Of a stretch of DNA of 46,835 nt, positions 15,312 through 22,557 are shown in pieces. The notes beneath the pieces were generated by a model. That model was given only the letters and a program-made list of their open reading frames with translations. It was not told the origin of the DNA and searched no databases. Origin of the DNA: Pseudomonadota bacterium (GTDB lineage Bacteria; Pseudomonadota; Gammaproteobacteria; Burkholderiales; Gallionellaceae). The position numbers were made by a program, and so were the translations under genes. The stretch is from positions 40,974-87,808 of the forward strand of contig JAJYYO010000009.1 of the NCBI GenBank assembly GCA_021800795.1, read 5' to 3'. Positions within the stretch are counted from its first letter, which is position 1; every line of letters starts with the position of its first letter.

Positions 15312-16012
15312 GCCCCCAAGATCCCAATGTGCAGATGGTCGAGCTTGTGGCTCAGGCGTTGGGAGAGCTGTGCGATGAGCTGGTGTTCGTGGGCGGCTGC
15401 GCAGCAGGTTTGTTGTGCACGTCGCCGAATGCACCGCCGCCCCGTGTGACTTATGACGTGGATGTTGTGGCCGAGGTGGCTGGGCTACCGGCTTATCATG
15501 CGTTGGAGAAGCAGTTCGCGATTCGCGGCTTTGCCAGAGATGTCTCGCCGGGCGCGCCGATTTGCCGTTGGCGTTTGGGTGAGGTGGGGGTTGATTTGAT
15601 GCCGACCGAGGAGCACATTCTGGGTTTCGCCAATCGCTGGTATCCATTGGCGATTGCGAGTGCGTCGATAGTCTTGTTGCCAAGCGGCAGGCAGATTCGA
15701 TTGATTTCTGCTCCGGCTTTTCTGGCGACGAAACTGGAGGCCTTTGCTTCTCGGGGGCGCAGCGATCTGATGTCCAGTCATGATTTCGAGGACATCATCA
15801 ATGTGATCGATGGGCGGCCCGGCATCGAGGTGGAAGTGGCAGCAGCAGGGGATGAGCTTGCGGGCTATTTGGCAGCTCGCTTTGGTGAGATAGGTGGTCA
15901 TCCAGATTTTAAAAATACGCTGCCGGGATTGGTGGTATATGACGAATTGTATGAAGACAGAATACGTCGGGTGCGAGAACGGATAAATTCAATCGCAGCT
16001 GTTATGAAGTGA
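15308..16012 (+). CDS. Nucleotidyltransferase-fold protein, AbiEii-like, putative toxin
   Basis: A 234-residue protein with the polymerase-beta-like signature: GG at 29-30, TYDVD with D50 and D52, and a third acidic residue in GVDLMP (D96). The C-terminal half has ATKLEAFASRG, then SSHDFEDIINVIDGR (about 156-170), as in AbiEii-like proteins. Such proteins can transfer nucleotides to tRNA or protein targets. The start is TTG 15308, because AAGGAG (15297-15302) is 5 nt upstream and it overlaps the preceding stop as TTGA; an ATG at 15335 is the alternative. It forms a module with the HTH gene. Toxicity is inferred. Confidence 0.8.
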   Translation: MSPQDPNVQMVELVAQALGELCDELVFVGGCAAGLLCTSPNAPPPRVTYDVDVVAEVAGLPAYHALEKQFAIRGFARDVSPGAPICRWRLGEVGVDLMPTEEHILGFANRWYPLAIASASIVLLPSGRQIRLISAPAFLATKLEAFASRGRSDLMSSHDFEDIINVIDGRPGIEVEVAAAGDELAGYLAARFGEIGGHPDFKNTLPGLVVYDELYEDRIRRVRERINSIAAVMK

Positions 16013-16112
16013 ATATTCTCGCTATATCGGGAAGTGTTCGTTGCCGGTGAATTGATATTTACGTGGGTAGAGTTTTGAACGATTTAAAATTCGTGCTGAC
16101 AAGGAGAGCCTC

Positions 16113-17312
16113 ATGAGCAAACAAGTACAGGAAGCCTACATCGTTGCCGCGACGCGTACGCCGGTCGGTAAGGCGCCGCGCGGCATGTTCCGCAACACCC
16201 GCCCCGACGATCTGCTCGCGCATGTAATCAGCAGCGTACTGGCGCAAGCGCCTTCGCTCGATCCGTCTGCCATTGGAGACGTGATCGCAGGCTGTGCGAT
16301 GCCGGAGGCGGAGCAGGGCATGAACGTGGCGCGCATCGCGCTGCTGCTGGCAGGATTGCCGGACAGGGTGCCGGGGTTGACGGTGAATCGCTTCTGTTCT
16401 TCAGGTTTGCAGGCGGTGGCGCTGGCGGCGGATCGCATTCGTCTGGGTGAGGCCGATGTGATGCTGGCGGCAGGGGTCGAGAGCATGAGCATGGTGCCGA
16501 TGATGGGCAACAAGGTGGCGTTCAATCCGGCCATTTTCGAACACGAAGAATATTACGGTATCGCCTATGGCATGGGGCTGACGGCGGAGAAGGTGGCCGA
16601 GCGCTGGCGCGTGTCGCGCGAGGATCAGGATGCTTTTGCGTTGCAGAGTCATCTGCGCGCGTTGGCGGGTACCAACAACGGTGAATTCGAGGAAGAGATC
16701 ACACCTTGCAACATTACCGAACGCGCAGCGGACATGAACAGCCGCGAGCTGATCAGAAGCGAGCGCATGGTGTCGCAGGACGAAGGGCCGCGCGCGGATA
16801 CCTCGCTGGAGGCGCTGGGCAAATTAAGGACGGTATTTGCTCAAAACGGTTCGGTGACGGCGGGCAACAGTTCGCAGATGTCGGATGGTGCGGGCGCAGT
16901 GTTGCTGTGCAGTGAAGAAGCGCTCAAGCGCTACAACCTTACGCCGATCGGAAAATTTCTGGGCTTTTCCGTGGCAGGCGTGCCGCCGGAGATCATGGGG
17001 ATCGGCCCGAAAGAGGCTATCCCGCGCGCGTTAAAACAGGTTGGACTGAGTTTAGGCGACATGGGCTGGATAGAACTCAACGAAGCATTTGCCGCCCAGA
17101 CGCTGGCGGTAATCCGTGAGGTCGGTCTTGACCCTGCCATCGTCAATCCGTTAGGCGGCGCGATAGCCTTGGGCCACCCGTTGGGTGCGACGGGGGCGAT
17201 TCGCACTGCAACCTTGTTGCATGGATTGCGGCGTCGCAAGCAAAAATACGGTATGGTGACGATGTGTATAGGTGCCGGCATGGGGGCAGCAGGGATATTC
17301 GAGGCTTTTTAG
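16113..17312 (+). CDS. fadA: Acetyl-CoA acyltransferase (thiolase) FadA
   Basis: Last step of beta-oxidation: cleaves 3-ketoacyl-CoA with CoA to release acetyl-CoA. 399 residues, normal length. The nucleophile is C95 in NRFCSSG; the later His is in GHPLGATGA (about 355) and the second Cys in MCIGAGMGA (about 385). AAGGAGAG lies just upstream of ATG 16113. In related bacteria the thiolase normally directly follows the multifunctional gene; here 1.9 kb of accessory DNA separates them, so it probably has its own promoter in the AT-rich 16013-16112 gap, although I see no strong one. Confidence 0.97.
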   Translation: MSKQVQEAYIVAATRTPVGKAPRGMFRNTRPDDLLAHVISSVLAQAPSLDPSAIGDVIAGCAMPEAEQGMNVARIALLLAGLPDRVPGLTVNRFCSSGLQAVALAADRIRLGEADVMLAAGVESMSMVPMMGNKVAFNPAIFEHEEYYGIAYGMGLTAEKVAERWRVSREDQDAFALQSHLRALAGTNNGEFEEEITPCNITERAADMNSRELIRSERMVSQDEGPRADTSLEALGKLRTVFAQNGSVTAGNSSQMSDGAGAVLLCSEEALKRYNLTPIGKFLGFSVAGVPPEIMGIGPKEAIPRALKQVGLSLGDMGWIELNEAFAAQTLAVIREVGLDPAIVNPLGGAIALGHPLGATGAIRTATLLHGLRRRKQKYGMVTMCIGAGMGAAGIFEAF

Positions 17313-17368
17313 GGCGGGCAGTGTAAACTGCCAGACATGATGTAATGAGAGCCGCAGGGGAGGCGCCG

Positions 17369-17935
17369 ATGAAGAAACTTTTACTGATTGCGTTGTTTTT
17401 CTGCCTGAGTTTGAGCGCCCGGGCATTTGAGTTGAACGGAGTGCAGCTGGAGGATAGTGTGCATCTGGGTAACAGCAATCTGTTGCTGAACGGTGCGGGC
17501 GTACGCGAAAAGTATTTTTTCGATTTGTATGTGGTGGCATTGTATCTGAGTGCGAAAAAAAGCAGTTTGGAAGAAGTGCTGGCTGATGCGAAGGAACAAC
17601 GCATCGAGCTGTATATGCTGCGCGGAATGAGAGCGGAAGACATGTTGTTCAGAATCAACCGCGGCATAGAGAATAACCTGACGGATGAAGAGTTGCGTGC
17701 GCTGAAGGGGGAACTGCAAGAGCTTGAAAGCATCTTTCATCAGATGCATGAGATGAAAGCGGGTGATATTCTGCTGCTGGATTATCAGCCGGCTATCGGC
17801 ACACAGATCACCGTGGACGGGGTGCTGCGCGGCACCATCCCCGGCAGGCAGTTATATTCCGCATTGCTGAAAATATGGTTGGGCGGGCAACCCGTCCAGC
17901 ATGAACTCAAACTGAAATTACTGGGTGGACTGTAG
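17369..17935 (+). CDS. Chalcone-isomerase-like periplasmic protein
   Basis: A 188-residue protein with a signal peptide (MKKLLLIALFFCLSLSARA) and a chalcone-isomerase-like domain: FELNGVQLEDSVHLG, LNGAGVREKYFFDLYVVALY (about 46-65), and a C-terminal DGVLRGTIPG and LYSALLKIWLG. In plants this fold isomerises flavonoids or binds fatty acids; bacterial members are of unknown function, and fatty-acid binding would suit the neighbourhood but is unproven. ATG 17369 is chosen because GGGGAGG lies 5-6 nt upstream; an extra 8 codons upstream lack that site. The next gene starts directly after its stop. Confidence 0.85.
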   Translation: MKKLLLIALFFCLSLSARAFELNGVQLEDSVHLGNSNLLLNGAGVREKYFFDLYVVALYLSAKKSSLEEVLADAKEQRIELYMLRGMRAEDMLFRINRGIENNLTDEELRALKGELQELESIFHQMHEMKAGDILLLDYQPAIGTQITVDGVLRGTIPGRQLYSALLKIWLGGQPVQHELKLKLLGGL

Positions 17936-19135
17936 GTGAGTGAGGCTGAGAGGCTCAATGCGGATGCGCACGCTGCCGGCATAAGCGGCGTGGATTTGCA
18001 ACTGCGGGCGCAGGGCGATGCCTGGTATGAACTGGTTTCGGCGCGCTGCCCACACCTGTTCGCCGAGGTGCCGGTGTTTATCGGCCACGCGCAGTTGCAA
18101 CAAATGAAAGACGTGATTGCGGCGGTGGAACGGGTGGTGAATTGTGGCAAATGGCAAGTGGATAGTGGAGAAGGGGGAAGGGAAAAGGGGGAAGGGAAAG
18201 CCAAGGGCGTGTTCTACGGTTACGACTTTCATCTGAACGGCGAGGGTGCGCATCTCATTGAAATCAATACCAATGCAGGCGGCGGATTTTTAAATGCCTT
18301 GTTGGCGGACAGCCGGTTGCCGGGTGAGGCGGTGAGCGATGCCGATCTTGAGCGGGTGTTTATCGAGATGTTCCAGAGCGAGTGGCAGTTGCAACGCGGG
18401 AATGCGCAGCTTGACTGCATTGCCATAGTCGACCAGCTGCCGGAAGAACAGTATCTGTACCCGGAATTTTTGCTGGCGCAAGCTTCGTTCGAGCGTGCAG
18501 GAATCGGGGCCTGTATCGTGGAACCTTCCGGACTCAGGGTGCGGGATGGCGCTTTCTATGCCGGAGAGCAGAAGATCGACATGGTCTATAATCGCCTGAC
18601 GGATTTTTCATTGCAACAGTATCCGCTGCTGCTGCATGCATGGCAGGAAGACAGGGTAGTGCTGACGCCGGATCCCGCACACTATGCGCGTTATGCAGAC
18701 AAGCGCAATCTGGCGCGACTGACCGATGTGCATGAACTGCATGAGCTGGGCGTAAGCACTGCCGATATTGCCACCTTGCAAGCCGGTATTCCGCACACCT
18801 TTGTGGTGCGACCGGAACTTGAAGAGCGCCTGTGGAGCGAGCGTAAAGGTCTGTTTTTCAAGCCCTGTAGCGGTTACGGCAGTCGCGGGGCATATCGCGG
18901 CGATAAACTGACCCGGCGCGTGTTTGGCGAAATTTTGAATTCAGACTATGTCGCCCAGCAACTGGCCCCTCCCGGCGAGCGTTGCGTGGCCGATGGCGTG
19001 TCGCTTAAATACGACGTGCGCTGCTATGTATATGACGGAAAAATCCAGCTGGCAGCAGCGCGCCTTTATCAGGGACAAACGACCAACTTTCGCACGGCGG
19101 GCGGCGGCTTCGCACCTGTACGTGTGGTCGGGTAG
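17936..19135 (+). CDS. ATP-grasp-like protein, function unknown, with a repeat-derived insert
   Basis: A 399-residue protein. The N-terminal half has FYGYDFHLNG and LIEINTNAGGGFLNALL (about residues 94-125). The C-terminal half has GLFFKPCSGYGSRGAYRGDK (about 304-323), YVAQQLAPPGE and SLKYDVRCYVYDGKIQLAAA. The layout recalls permuted ATP-grasp enzymes such as glutathionylspermidine synthase, so a ligase joining an amine and a carboxylate is possible. The start is GTG 17936, immediately after the preceding TAG. Residues about 70-90 (CGKWQVDSGEGGREKGEGK) are low-complexity, encoded by a purine-rich tandem repeat, and look inserted. Substrate unknown. Confidence 0.72.
   Translation: MSEAERLNADAHAAGISGVDLQLRAQGDAWYELVSARCPHLFAEVPVFIGHAQLQQMKDVIAAVERVVNCGKWQVDSGEGGREKGEGKAKGVFYGYDFHLNGEGAHLIEINTNAGGGFLNALLADSRLPGEAVSDADLERVFIEMFQSEWQLQRGNAQLDCIAIVDQLPEEQYLYPEFLLAQASFERAGIGACIVEPSGLRVRDGAFYAGEQKIDMVYNRLTDFSLQQYPLLLHAWQEDRVVLTPDPAHYARYADKRNLARLTDVHELHELGVSTADIATLQAGIPHTFVVRPELEERLWSERKGLFFKPCSGYGSRGAYRGDKLTRRVFGEILNSDYVAQQLAPPGERCVADGVSLKYDVRCYVYDGKIQLAAARLYQGQTTNFRTAGGGFAPVRVVG
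18172..18199 (+). repeat. Perfect 14-nt tandem repeat inside the ATP-grasp-like gene
   Basis: AGGGGGAAGGGAAA occurs twice in a row (18172-18185, 18186-18199), within a longer G/A-rich stretch from about 18133. Since 14 is not a multiple of three, a gain or loss of one unit by slippage would shift the reading frame of the host gene. Confidence 0.85.
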
Positions 19136-19144
19136 AATGTACGC

Positions 19145-19534
19145 ATGTTAATCAATTCGTTTTTTGCAATCGGCATGGGCGCAGCCTGCGGAGCGTGGTT
19201 ACGCTGGGGGCTGGGCCTGTGGCTCAATCCGGCGCTGCCTCAGTTGCCGCTCGGCACGCTGGCTGCCAACCTGATAGGCGGTTATCTGATCGGTCTTTCG
19301 ATCGCCTTCTTCATGCAGCATCCCGGCCTGTCTCCGGAATGGCGCTTGCTCATCATCACCGGCTTTCTGGGCGGACTGACTACTTTTTCGACTTTTTCGG
19401 CCGAGACAGTCACGCTGTTGCTGCGCGGTCAATATGTGTGGGGTGTGGGCATCATCGCAGCTCACCTGGGCGGATCTTTGCTGATGACGGTGCTGGGCAT
19501 ACAAACTTTCAAGTATCTGCATGGGGGGCAATGA
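19145..19534 (+). CDS. crcB: Fluoride ion channel CrcB (Fluc)
   Basis: A small inner-membrane protein that exports fluoride as a dual-topology dimer. 129 residues with four hydrophobic segments, the conserved Asn N42 in [11 protein letters not shown], and the signature [13 protein letters not shown] (73-85), which carries the phenylalanines and Thr/Ser of the pore. It starts 9 nt after the ATP-grasp gene and overlaps the DUF190 gene. I see no fluoride riboswitch before it; the gap is too short. Confidence 0.95.
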   Translation: MLINSFFAIGMGAACGAWLRWGLGLWLNPALPQLPLGTLAANLIGGYLIGLSIAFFMQHPGLSPEWRLLIITGFLGGLTTFSTFSAETVTLLLRGQYVWGVGIIAAHLGGSLLMTVLGIQTFKYLHGGQ

Positions 19535-19839
19535 TGAACATGCTGGATTTTTACGTCGCTGAAAAAGAGCATCATGAAGGCATGCCGCTGTACGAATGGC
19601 TGCTGGAGGAGGGGCGGGCAATCGGCATACCGGGCGGTTCCGCATTTCGCGCGATTGCCGGCTTCGGCCGTCATGGCACGATGCATGAGGATACCTTCTT
19701 CGAGTTGGCCGGAGAGCTGGCGGTGAAAGTCGAGTTCATCGTAGACGATGAACATGCCGACAAGCTGCTGGGTGTTTTGCATGAACAGAATATGAATATC
19801 TTTTACCTGCGCAGTGCCGTGCAGGCGGGCATCGCCTGA
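19531..19839 (+). CDS. DUF190 (PII-like) protein
   Basis: A 102-residue protein of the DUF190 family, a PII-like fold: [20 protein letters not shown], then [21 protein letters not shown], and a C-terminal strand with [14 protein letters not shown]. Members sit next to crcB in many genomes, as here, suggesting a regulatory role in fluoride or other ion handling. The ATG at 19531 overlaps the crcB stop (ATGA). A second ATG at 19534 has better spacing (5 nt) from the G run at 19523-19528 and could be the real start. Ligand unknown. Confidence 0.9.
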   Translation: MMNMLDFYVAEKEHHEGMPLYEWLLEEGRAIGIPGGSAFRAIAGFGRHGTMHEDTFFELAGELAVKVEFIVDDEHADKLLGVLHEQNMNIFYLRSAVQAGIA

Positions 19840-19856
19840 GTTTTTTGGAGGACATG

Positions 19857-20648
19857 ATGGGAAAAGCCGTATGGATGCTGGTGTTGTGTTGTCTGTCTGT
19901 TGCTTCGGTGCAGGCTGAGGTGGTGGGCCGCGAGGTGAATTATCAGGCGGATGGCGTCACCCTGAAAGGGTATATCGCCTATGACGATGCCTTCAAGGGT
20001 CGTCGTCCTGCGGTACTGGTGGTGCATGAGTGGTGGGGACATAACGCCTATGCGCGGCACCGTGCCGATATGCTGGCAAAGCTGGGTTATACGGCTCTTG
20101 CGGTGGATATGTATGGCGATGGGAAGCAGGCACATCATCCCGATGAGGCGGGAAAATTTGCCGCCATGGTGAACAATAACATGCCGCTGGCACGTGCGCG
20201 ATTTGAAGCAGGCATGAATTTGCTGCGTCATGAACCGACGGTCGATGCCGGCGAGCTGGCCGCGATCGGTTATTGTTTCGGCGGCGGGGTCGTGCTGAAT
20301 ATGGCGCGAGAGGGTGAAGATTTGAAAGGGGTGGCAAGTTTTCACGGTATGTTGAGTACGAACAATCCTGCTCAACCCGGAAAAATCAAAGCGCGCATCA
20401 TTTCCTTTTCCGGCGAAGCCGATCCGATGATCAGCGCCGGCAGCGTCGCCGCCTTCAAACGGGAAATGGACAATGCGGGCGCGAATTATCGTGTCGTCAC
20501 CTATCCCGGCGCACAGCATGCCTTCACCAATCCTGAAGCGGATGAACTGGGCAAAAAATTCAAACTGCCGCTGTCCTACGATGTTGAGGCCGACAAGGAC
20601 TCCTGGCAGCAGGCGACAGTGTTTCTGCGCGAAGTTTTTTCAAAGTAG
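19857..20648 (+). CDS. Dienelactone-hydrolase-family protein, secreted
   Basis: An alpha/beta-hydrolase of 263 residues with a signal peptide (MGKAVWMLVLCCLSVASVQA). The catalytic Cys is in IGYCFGGG (C140), the Asp in GEADPM (D189) and the His in GAQHAFT (H221); E58 in VVHEWWG matches the family's conserved Glu. It probably cleaves an ester or lactone in the periplasm; the substrate is unknown. Three start choices exist (TTG 19845, ATG 19854, ATG 19857). ATG 19857 is chosen because GGAGG (19847-19851) is then 5 nt upstream. It follows the DUF190 gene by 17 nt. Confidence 0.9.
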   Translation: MGKAVWMLVLCCLSVASVQAEVVGREVNYQADGVTLKGYIAYDDAFKGRRPAVLVVHEWWGHNAYARHRADMLAKLGYTALAVDMYGDGKQAHHPDEAGKFAAMVNNNMPLARARFEAGMNLLRHEPTVDAGELAAIGYCFGGGVVLNMAREGEDLKGVASFHGMLSTNNPAQPGKIKARIISFSGEADPMISAGSVAAFKREMDNAGANYRVVTYPGAQHAFTNPEADELGKKFKLPLSYDVEADKDSWQQATVFLREVFSK

Positions 20649-20733
20649 GTCGTGAGGCTCAACGTTTGTTGCGAAACTTGATGTGCCGGATGTCGCAGCA
20701 CAGACGGCAAAACTGGAATGAATTGGTGAGTTC

Positions 20734-21300
20734 ATGAACGTGGCGGGACTCATCTCGCAGTATGGCTACTTTGCGCTGTTTGCGGGCGCCTTGCTGGAGG
20801 GTGAGACAGTGCTGATACTGGCCGGATTCGCCGCGCATCAGGGTTATCTGCAACTGCACTGGGTGATACTCGTCGCACTGCTGGGCGGTTTTCTCGGCGA
20901 TCAGTTCTATTTCTGGATGGGAAGGCGGCACGGCGCGTGGGTATTGTCACACTTTCCCCGTCTGATCCCCGTGTTCGAACGCGCCAATATGTTGGTAGAA
21001 CGCTACCATGAGGTGCTCATCGTGGGTATCCGGTTTTTATACGGATTGCGCACGGTGGGGCCGATGGCGCTGGGGATGAGCGTGGTTCAGGCGTGGCGTT
21101 TCATGGTATTCAACTTGCTGGGCGCGGCCATCTGGGCTGTCGCTATAGGCGGGGCGGGCTACCTGTTCGGCAATGCGCTGGAGCTGTTCATGCAGGATGT
21201 CAAGAAGCTGGAGCAAACCCTGCTGGTCGTTATACTGTTGGCAGGTTTTGCCATATGGGGCTGGCGACGCCACAAGTTTCGTCAGAAATTTAAGGAATAA
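20734..21300 (+). CDS. DedA-family membrane protein
   Basis: A 188-residue inner-membrane protein of the DedA (SNARE-associated/VTT) family, now linked to lipid-carrier or phospholipid scrambling. Visible are the N-terminal FAGALLEGETVLILAGFAA (acidic residue in the re-entrant loop), GGFLGDQFYFWMGRRHG, and the RFLYGLRTVGPMALGMS segment with the conserved Arg pair. A last hydrophobic helix ends WGWRRHKFRQKFKE. GGTGAG lies about 8 nt upstream of ATG 20734. The IS remnant begins 1 nt after the stop codon, so the natural downstream neighbour may have been displaced. Confidence 0.92.
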   Translation: MNVAGLISQYGYFALFAGALLEGETVLILAGFAAHQGYLQLHWVILVALLGGFLGDQFYFWMGRRHGAWVLSHFPRLIPVFERANMLVERYHEVLIVGIRFLYGLRTVGPMALGMSVVQAWRFMVFNLLGAAIWAVAIGGAGYLFGNALELFMQDVKKLEQTLLVVILLAGFAIWGWRRHKFRQKFKE

Positions 21301-21301
21301 A

Positions 21302-21888
21302 CCTAAAAACGCAGTTAACCGTTCCCTGCGGCTGAGTTTGAGAGCATGCGCTGAGGCGGGCCAATGCTGACCATTGTCTTCTCCTGTGACCAGCATCTCT
21401 TCCCTGATCGGGCGGCGTAGCACAATGATGCGCCTCGGGTGAGTTCAGCCGGTCAGTGCCAACGCGCTGTCGCGGCCTTCCCAGCCCTGACCCGCATCGC
21501 CCCAGCCATTCTCCCGGAACAAACGCCCGATGTGGCGTTTGACGTTTTTGCTCAGCTTGAGCTTGAACAGATAAGGCTGCAGGCGTTCTTCCGGTGCGCT
21601 CATCAGCGGGTCATTGCCCAAGGCGCAGTCGCCGCGAACCAGCGCAGGTTGACGCGCCACCGGCAGATCGTCCAGTATCTTCAACAATCCCGGTTGGGTG
21701 TGTTTGACCGCATGTTCATTTAGACGAGGGCCGACCCGGTTTCTTCGGGTTGTAGGAAACCACCGCGCCTTCCTGTTTTGACTGCTTCAGTTTTGCCTCA
21801 CCCAGCGGGTGACTCCTCGGTTAGCCCTCAAACCCATATTCTGCCTGACTTGCAGCCGATTTACATAGGGTCAACTGCGTTTTTAAGG
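21302..21888 (-). mobile_element. Internally deleted IS1380-type insertion sequence (587 bp)
   Basis: The ends form an imperfect inverted repeat: CCTAAAAACGCAGTTAACC (21302-21320), and on the minus strand CCTTAAAAACGCAGTTGACC (21888-21869). Full-length IS1380 elements are about 1.6 kb, so about 1 kb is missing. The interior encodes transposase fragments on the minus strand. I see no clear target duplication: the flanks are ATAAA and ATCAA. The right end cuts the integrase remnant. Confidence 0.78.
21330..21790 (-). pseudogene. IS1380-type transposase remnant
   Basis: Read on the minus strand: SKQEGAVVSYNPKKPGRPS, then a stop and a deletion joint near 21720, then LPVARQPALVRGDCALGNDP, LQPYLFKLKLSKNVKRHIGR, and RENGWGDAGQGWEG followed by LALTG-stop-THPRRIIVLRRP. 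The last break is a TGA where relatives have Trp (LTGW). The DDE-type RGD and YLFKL motifs are typical of IS1380. It is non-functional because of internal deletion and nonsense codons. Confidence 0.78.
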
Positions 21889-22138
21889 ATCAATGGAAGA
21901 CATGCTATGTTTATAGACTTGGATTTCCTGGATTGATGCTTTCATCAGGTAGTGGCGGAACAGGTCGCCGAAAGTCTTATCGGGTATGCTGCCGTTCTTT
22001 CCTGATATAATGTCAACTTCGAACGGGGCGGCTCATTCTCTAGCTTTCGCCTTGACGGTGAATACTTTGCTCTTGGTTACGCCATGTTTCTCAATGAATA
22101 CTAGCCACTTGTCGCCGTGCGCTCTAACGGAGCGCCAT
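21889..22138 (-). pseudogene. N-terminal remnant of a phage-type tyrosine integrase
   Basis: On the minus strand from the ATG at 22138: MALR, a one-base insertion, then RAHGDKWLVFIEKHG, KSKVFTVKAKARE, a TGA (22033-22035) where Trp is expected, then FEVDIISGKNGSIPDKTFGD and LFRHYLMKAS. This is the N-terminal arm- and core-binding region of site-specific recombinases. The catalytic domain is absent; the frame is cut at 21888 by the IS1380-type end. It is close to tRNA-Leu, the usual position for an integrase. From 22139 to 22230 I see no gene. Confidence 0.72.
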
Positions 22139-22233
22139 GATAGATTCCCTGAAGGAGTTGTGAGTGGTGAGTACTGTAACATGTTGAAAAAGTGAGGGAA
22201 GCGGTGGGTATTTGCAAGGGGTGCGGTAGCCAA

Positions 22234-22267
22234 GAAAAAGGCCATAATCCTTTAGGATCATGGCCTT
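22234..22267 (-). terminator. Strong hairpin terminator, minus strand
   Basis: AAGGCCATAATCC (22238-22250), loop TTTA, GGATCATGGCCTT (22255-22267): 13-bp arms with one mismatch. On the minus strand a T run follows (22234-22239). It would end transcripts coming from the tRNA-Leu side before they reach the integrase remnant. Confidence 0.75.
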
Positions 22268-22280
22268 ATCTACTAAATAC

Positions 22281-22295
22281 TGGTGCCCGGAAGAG
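22281..22295 (-). other. att-like partial copy of the tRNA-Leu 3' end
   Basis: TGGTGCCCGGAAGAG matches TGGTGCCCAGAAGAG (22421-22435, the 3' end of tRNA-Leu with CCA) at 14 of 15 positions, 140 bp downstream of it. Integrative elements leave such copies as attachment sites. The bases between (22296-22385) do not form a second tRNA that I can fold. Confidence 0.5.
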
Positions 22296-22385
22296 TGAAG
22301 GTGGCGCAAGCGCGACCCCGGCGGCACCGGATGCCCTTCGAGTCCAGACGCTGCGCAAGCAGTTGCTTCGCTTTCTGGGCGCAAA

Positions 22386-22408
22386 GAAAAAGCCAGCTTG
22401 CGCTGGCT
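22386..22408 (-). terminator. Rho-independent terminator of tRNA-Leu
   Basis: On the minus strand AGCCAGC, loop GCAA, GCTGGCT (22408-22391), followed by a T-rich run (22390-22386). It lies 13 nt after the tRNA CCA end. Confidence 0.85.
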
Positions 22409-22420
22409 CTATCTTGTTTT

Positions 22421-22505
22421 TGGTGCCCAGAAGAGGACTCGAACCTCCACACCTTACGGCACACGGACCTGAACCGTGCGCGTCTACCAATTCCGCCATC
22501 TGGGC
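22421..22505 (-). tRNA. tRNA-Leu (anticodon CAG)
   Basis: 85 nt including an encoded CCA. The acceptor stem GCCCAGA pairs with TCTGGGC. The anticodon stem CACGG/CCGTG encloses the loop TTCAGGT, giving anticodon CAG (reads CUG). The D-arm has AATTGGTAGACGC, the long variable arm is that of a class II tRNA, and the T-arm has GGTTCGAGTCC. It is transcribed away from rnr. It seems intact and was probably the integration site of a lost mobile element. Confidence 0.97.
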
Positions 22506-22529
22506 AATGCTTCTTGCTGAAGCCGCGCA

Positions 22530-22557
22530 ATTTAATAGTTAAAGGACAATTTGTCAA
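22530..22557 (-). promoter_or_regulatory. Promoter of tRNA-Leu overlapping the rnr start
   Basis: On the minus strand TTGACA (22557-22552), 16-bp spacer, TTAAAT (22535-22530), followed by a GCGCGGC discriminator as expected of a stringently controlled stable-RNA promoter. The first T of the -35 box is opposite the first base of the rnr ATG, and the spacer covers the rnr ribosome-binding site. Confidence 0.7.

Noticed and set aside
14778..16012. A classical AbiE (AbiEi/AbiEii) pair.
   Set aside because: The second protein fits the nucleotidyltransferase fold, but the first lacks features by which I would recognise AbiEi, so only an AbiE-like label was used.
18172..18199. CRISPR-like or minisatellite array.
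   Set aside because: Only two adjacent 14-nt units, no spacers. No CRISPR array was seen anywhere in the window.
19100..19144. A fluoride riboswitch before crcB.
   Set aside because: The gap to the previous gene is 9 nt and no conserved crcB-motif pseudoknot is visible.
21470..22035. Both the transposase and the integrase remnants have TGA where Trp is expected, hinting at UGA decoded as Trp.
   Set aside because: Many intact genes here end at TGA (fadA-side and crcB examples), and both remnants also have deletions or frameshifts. Two independent TGG-to-TGA changes are simpler.
22281..22380. A second, degenerate tRNA gene downstream of tRNA-Leu.
   Set aside because: Only the 15-nt 3' tail resembles a tRNA; no anticodon or D-arm could be folded. 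Kept as an att-like repeat.
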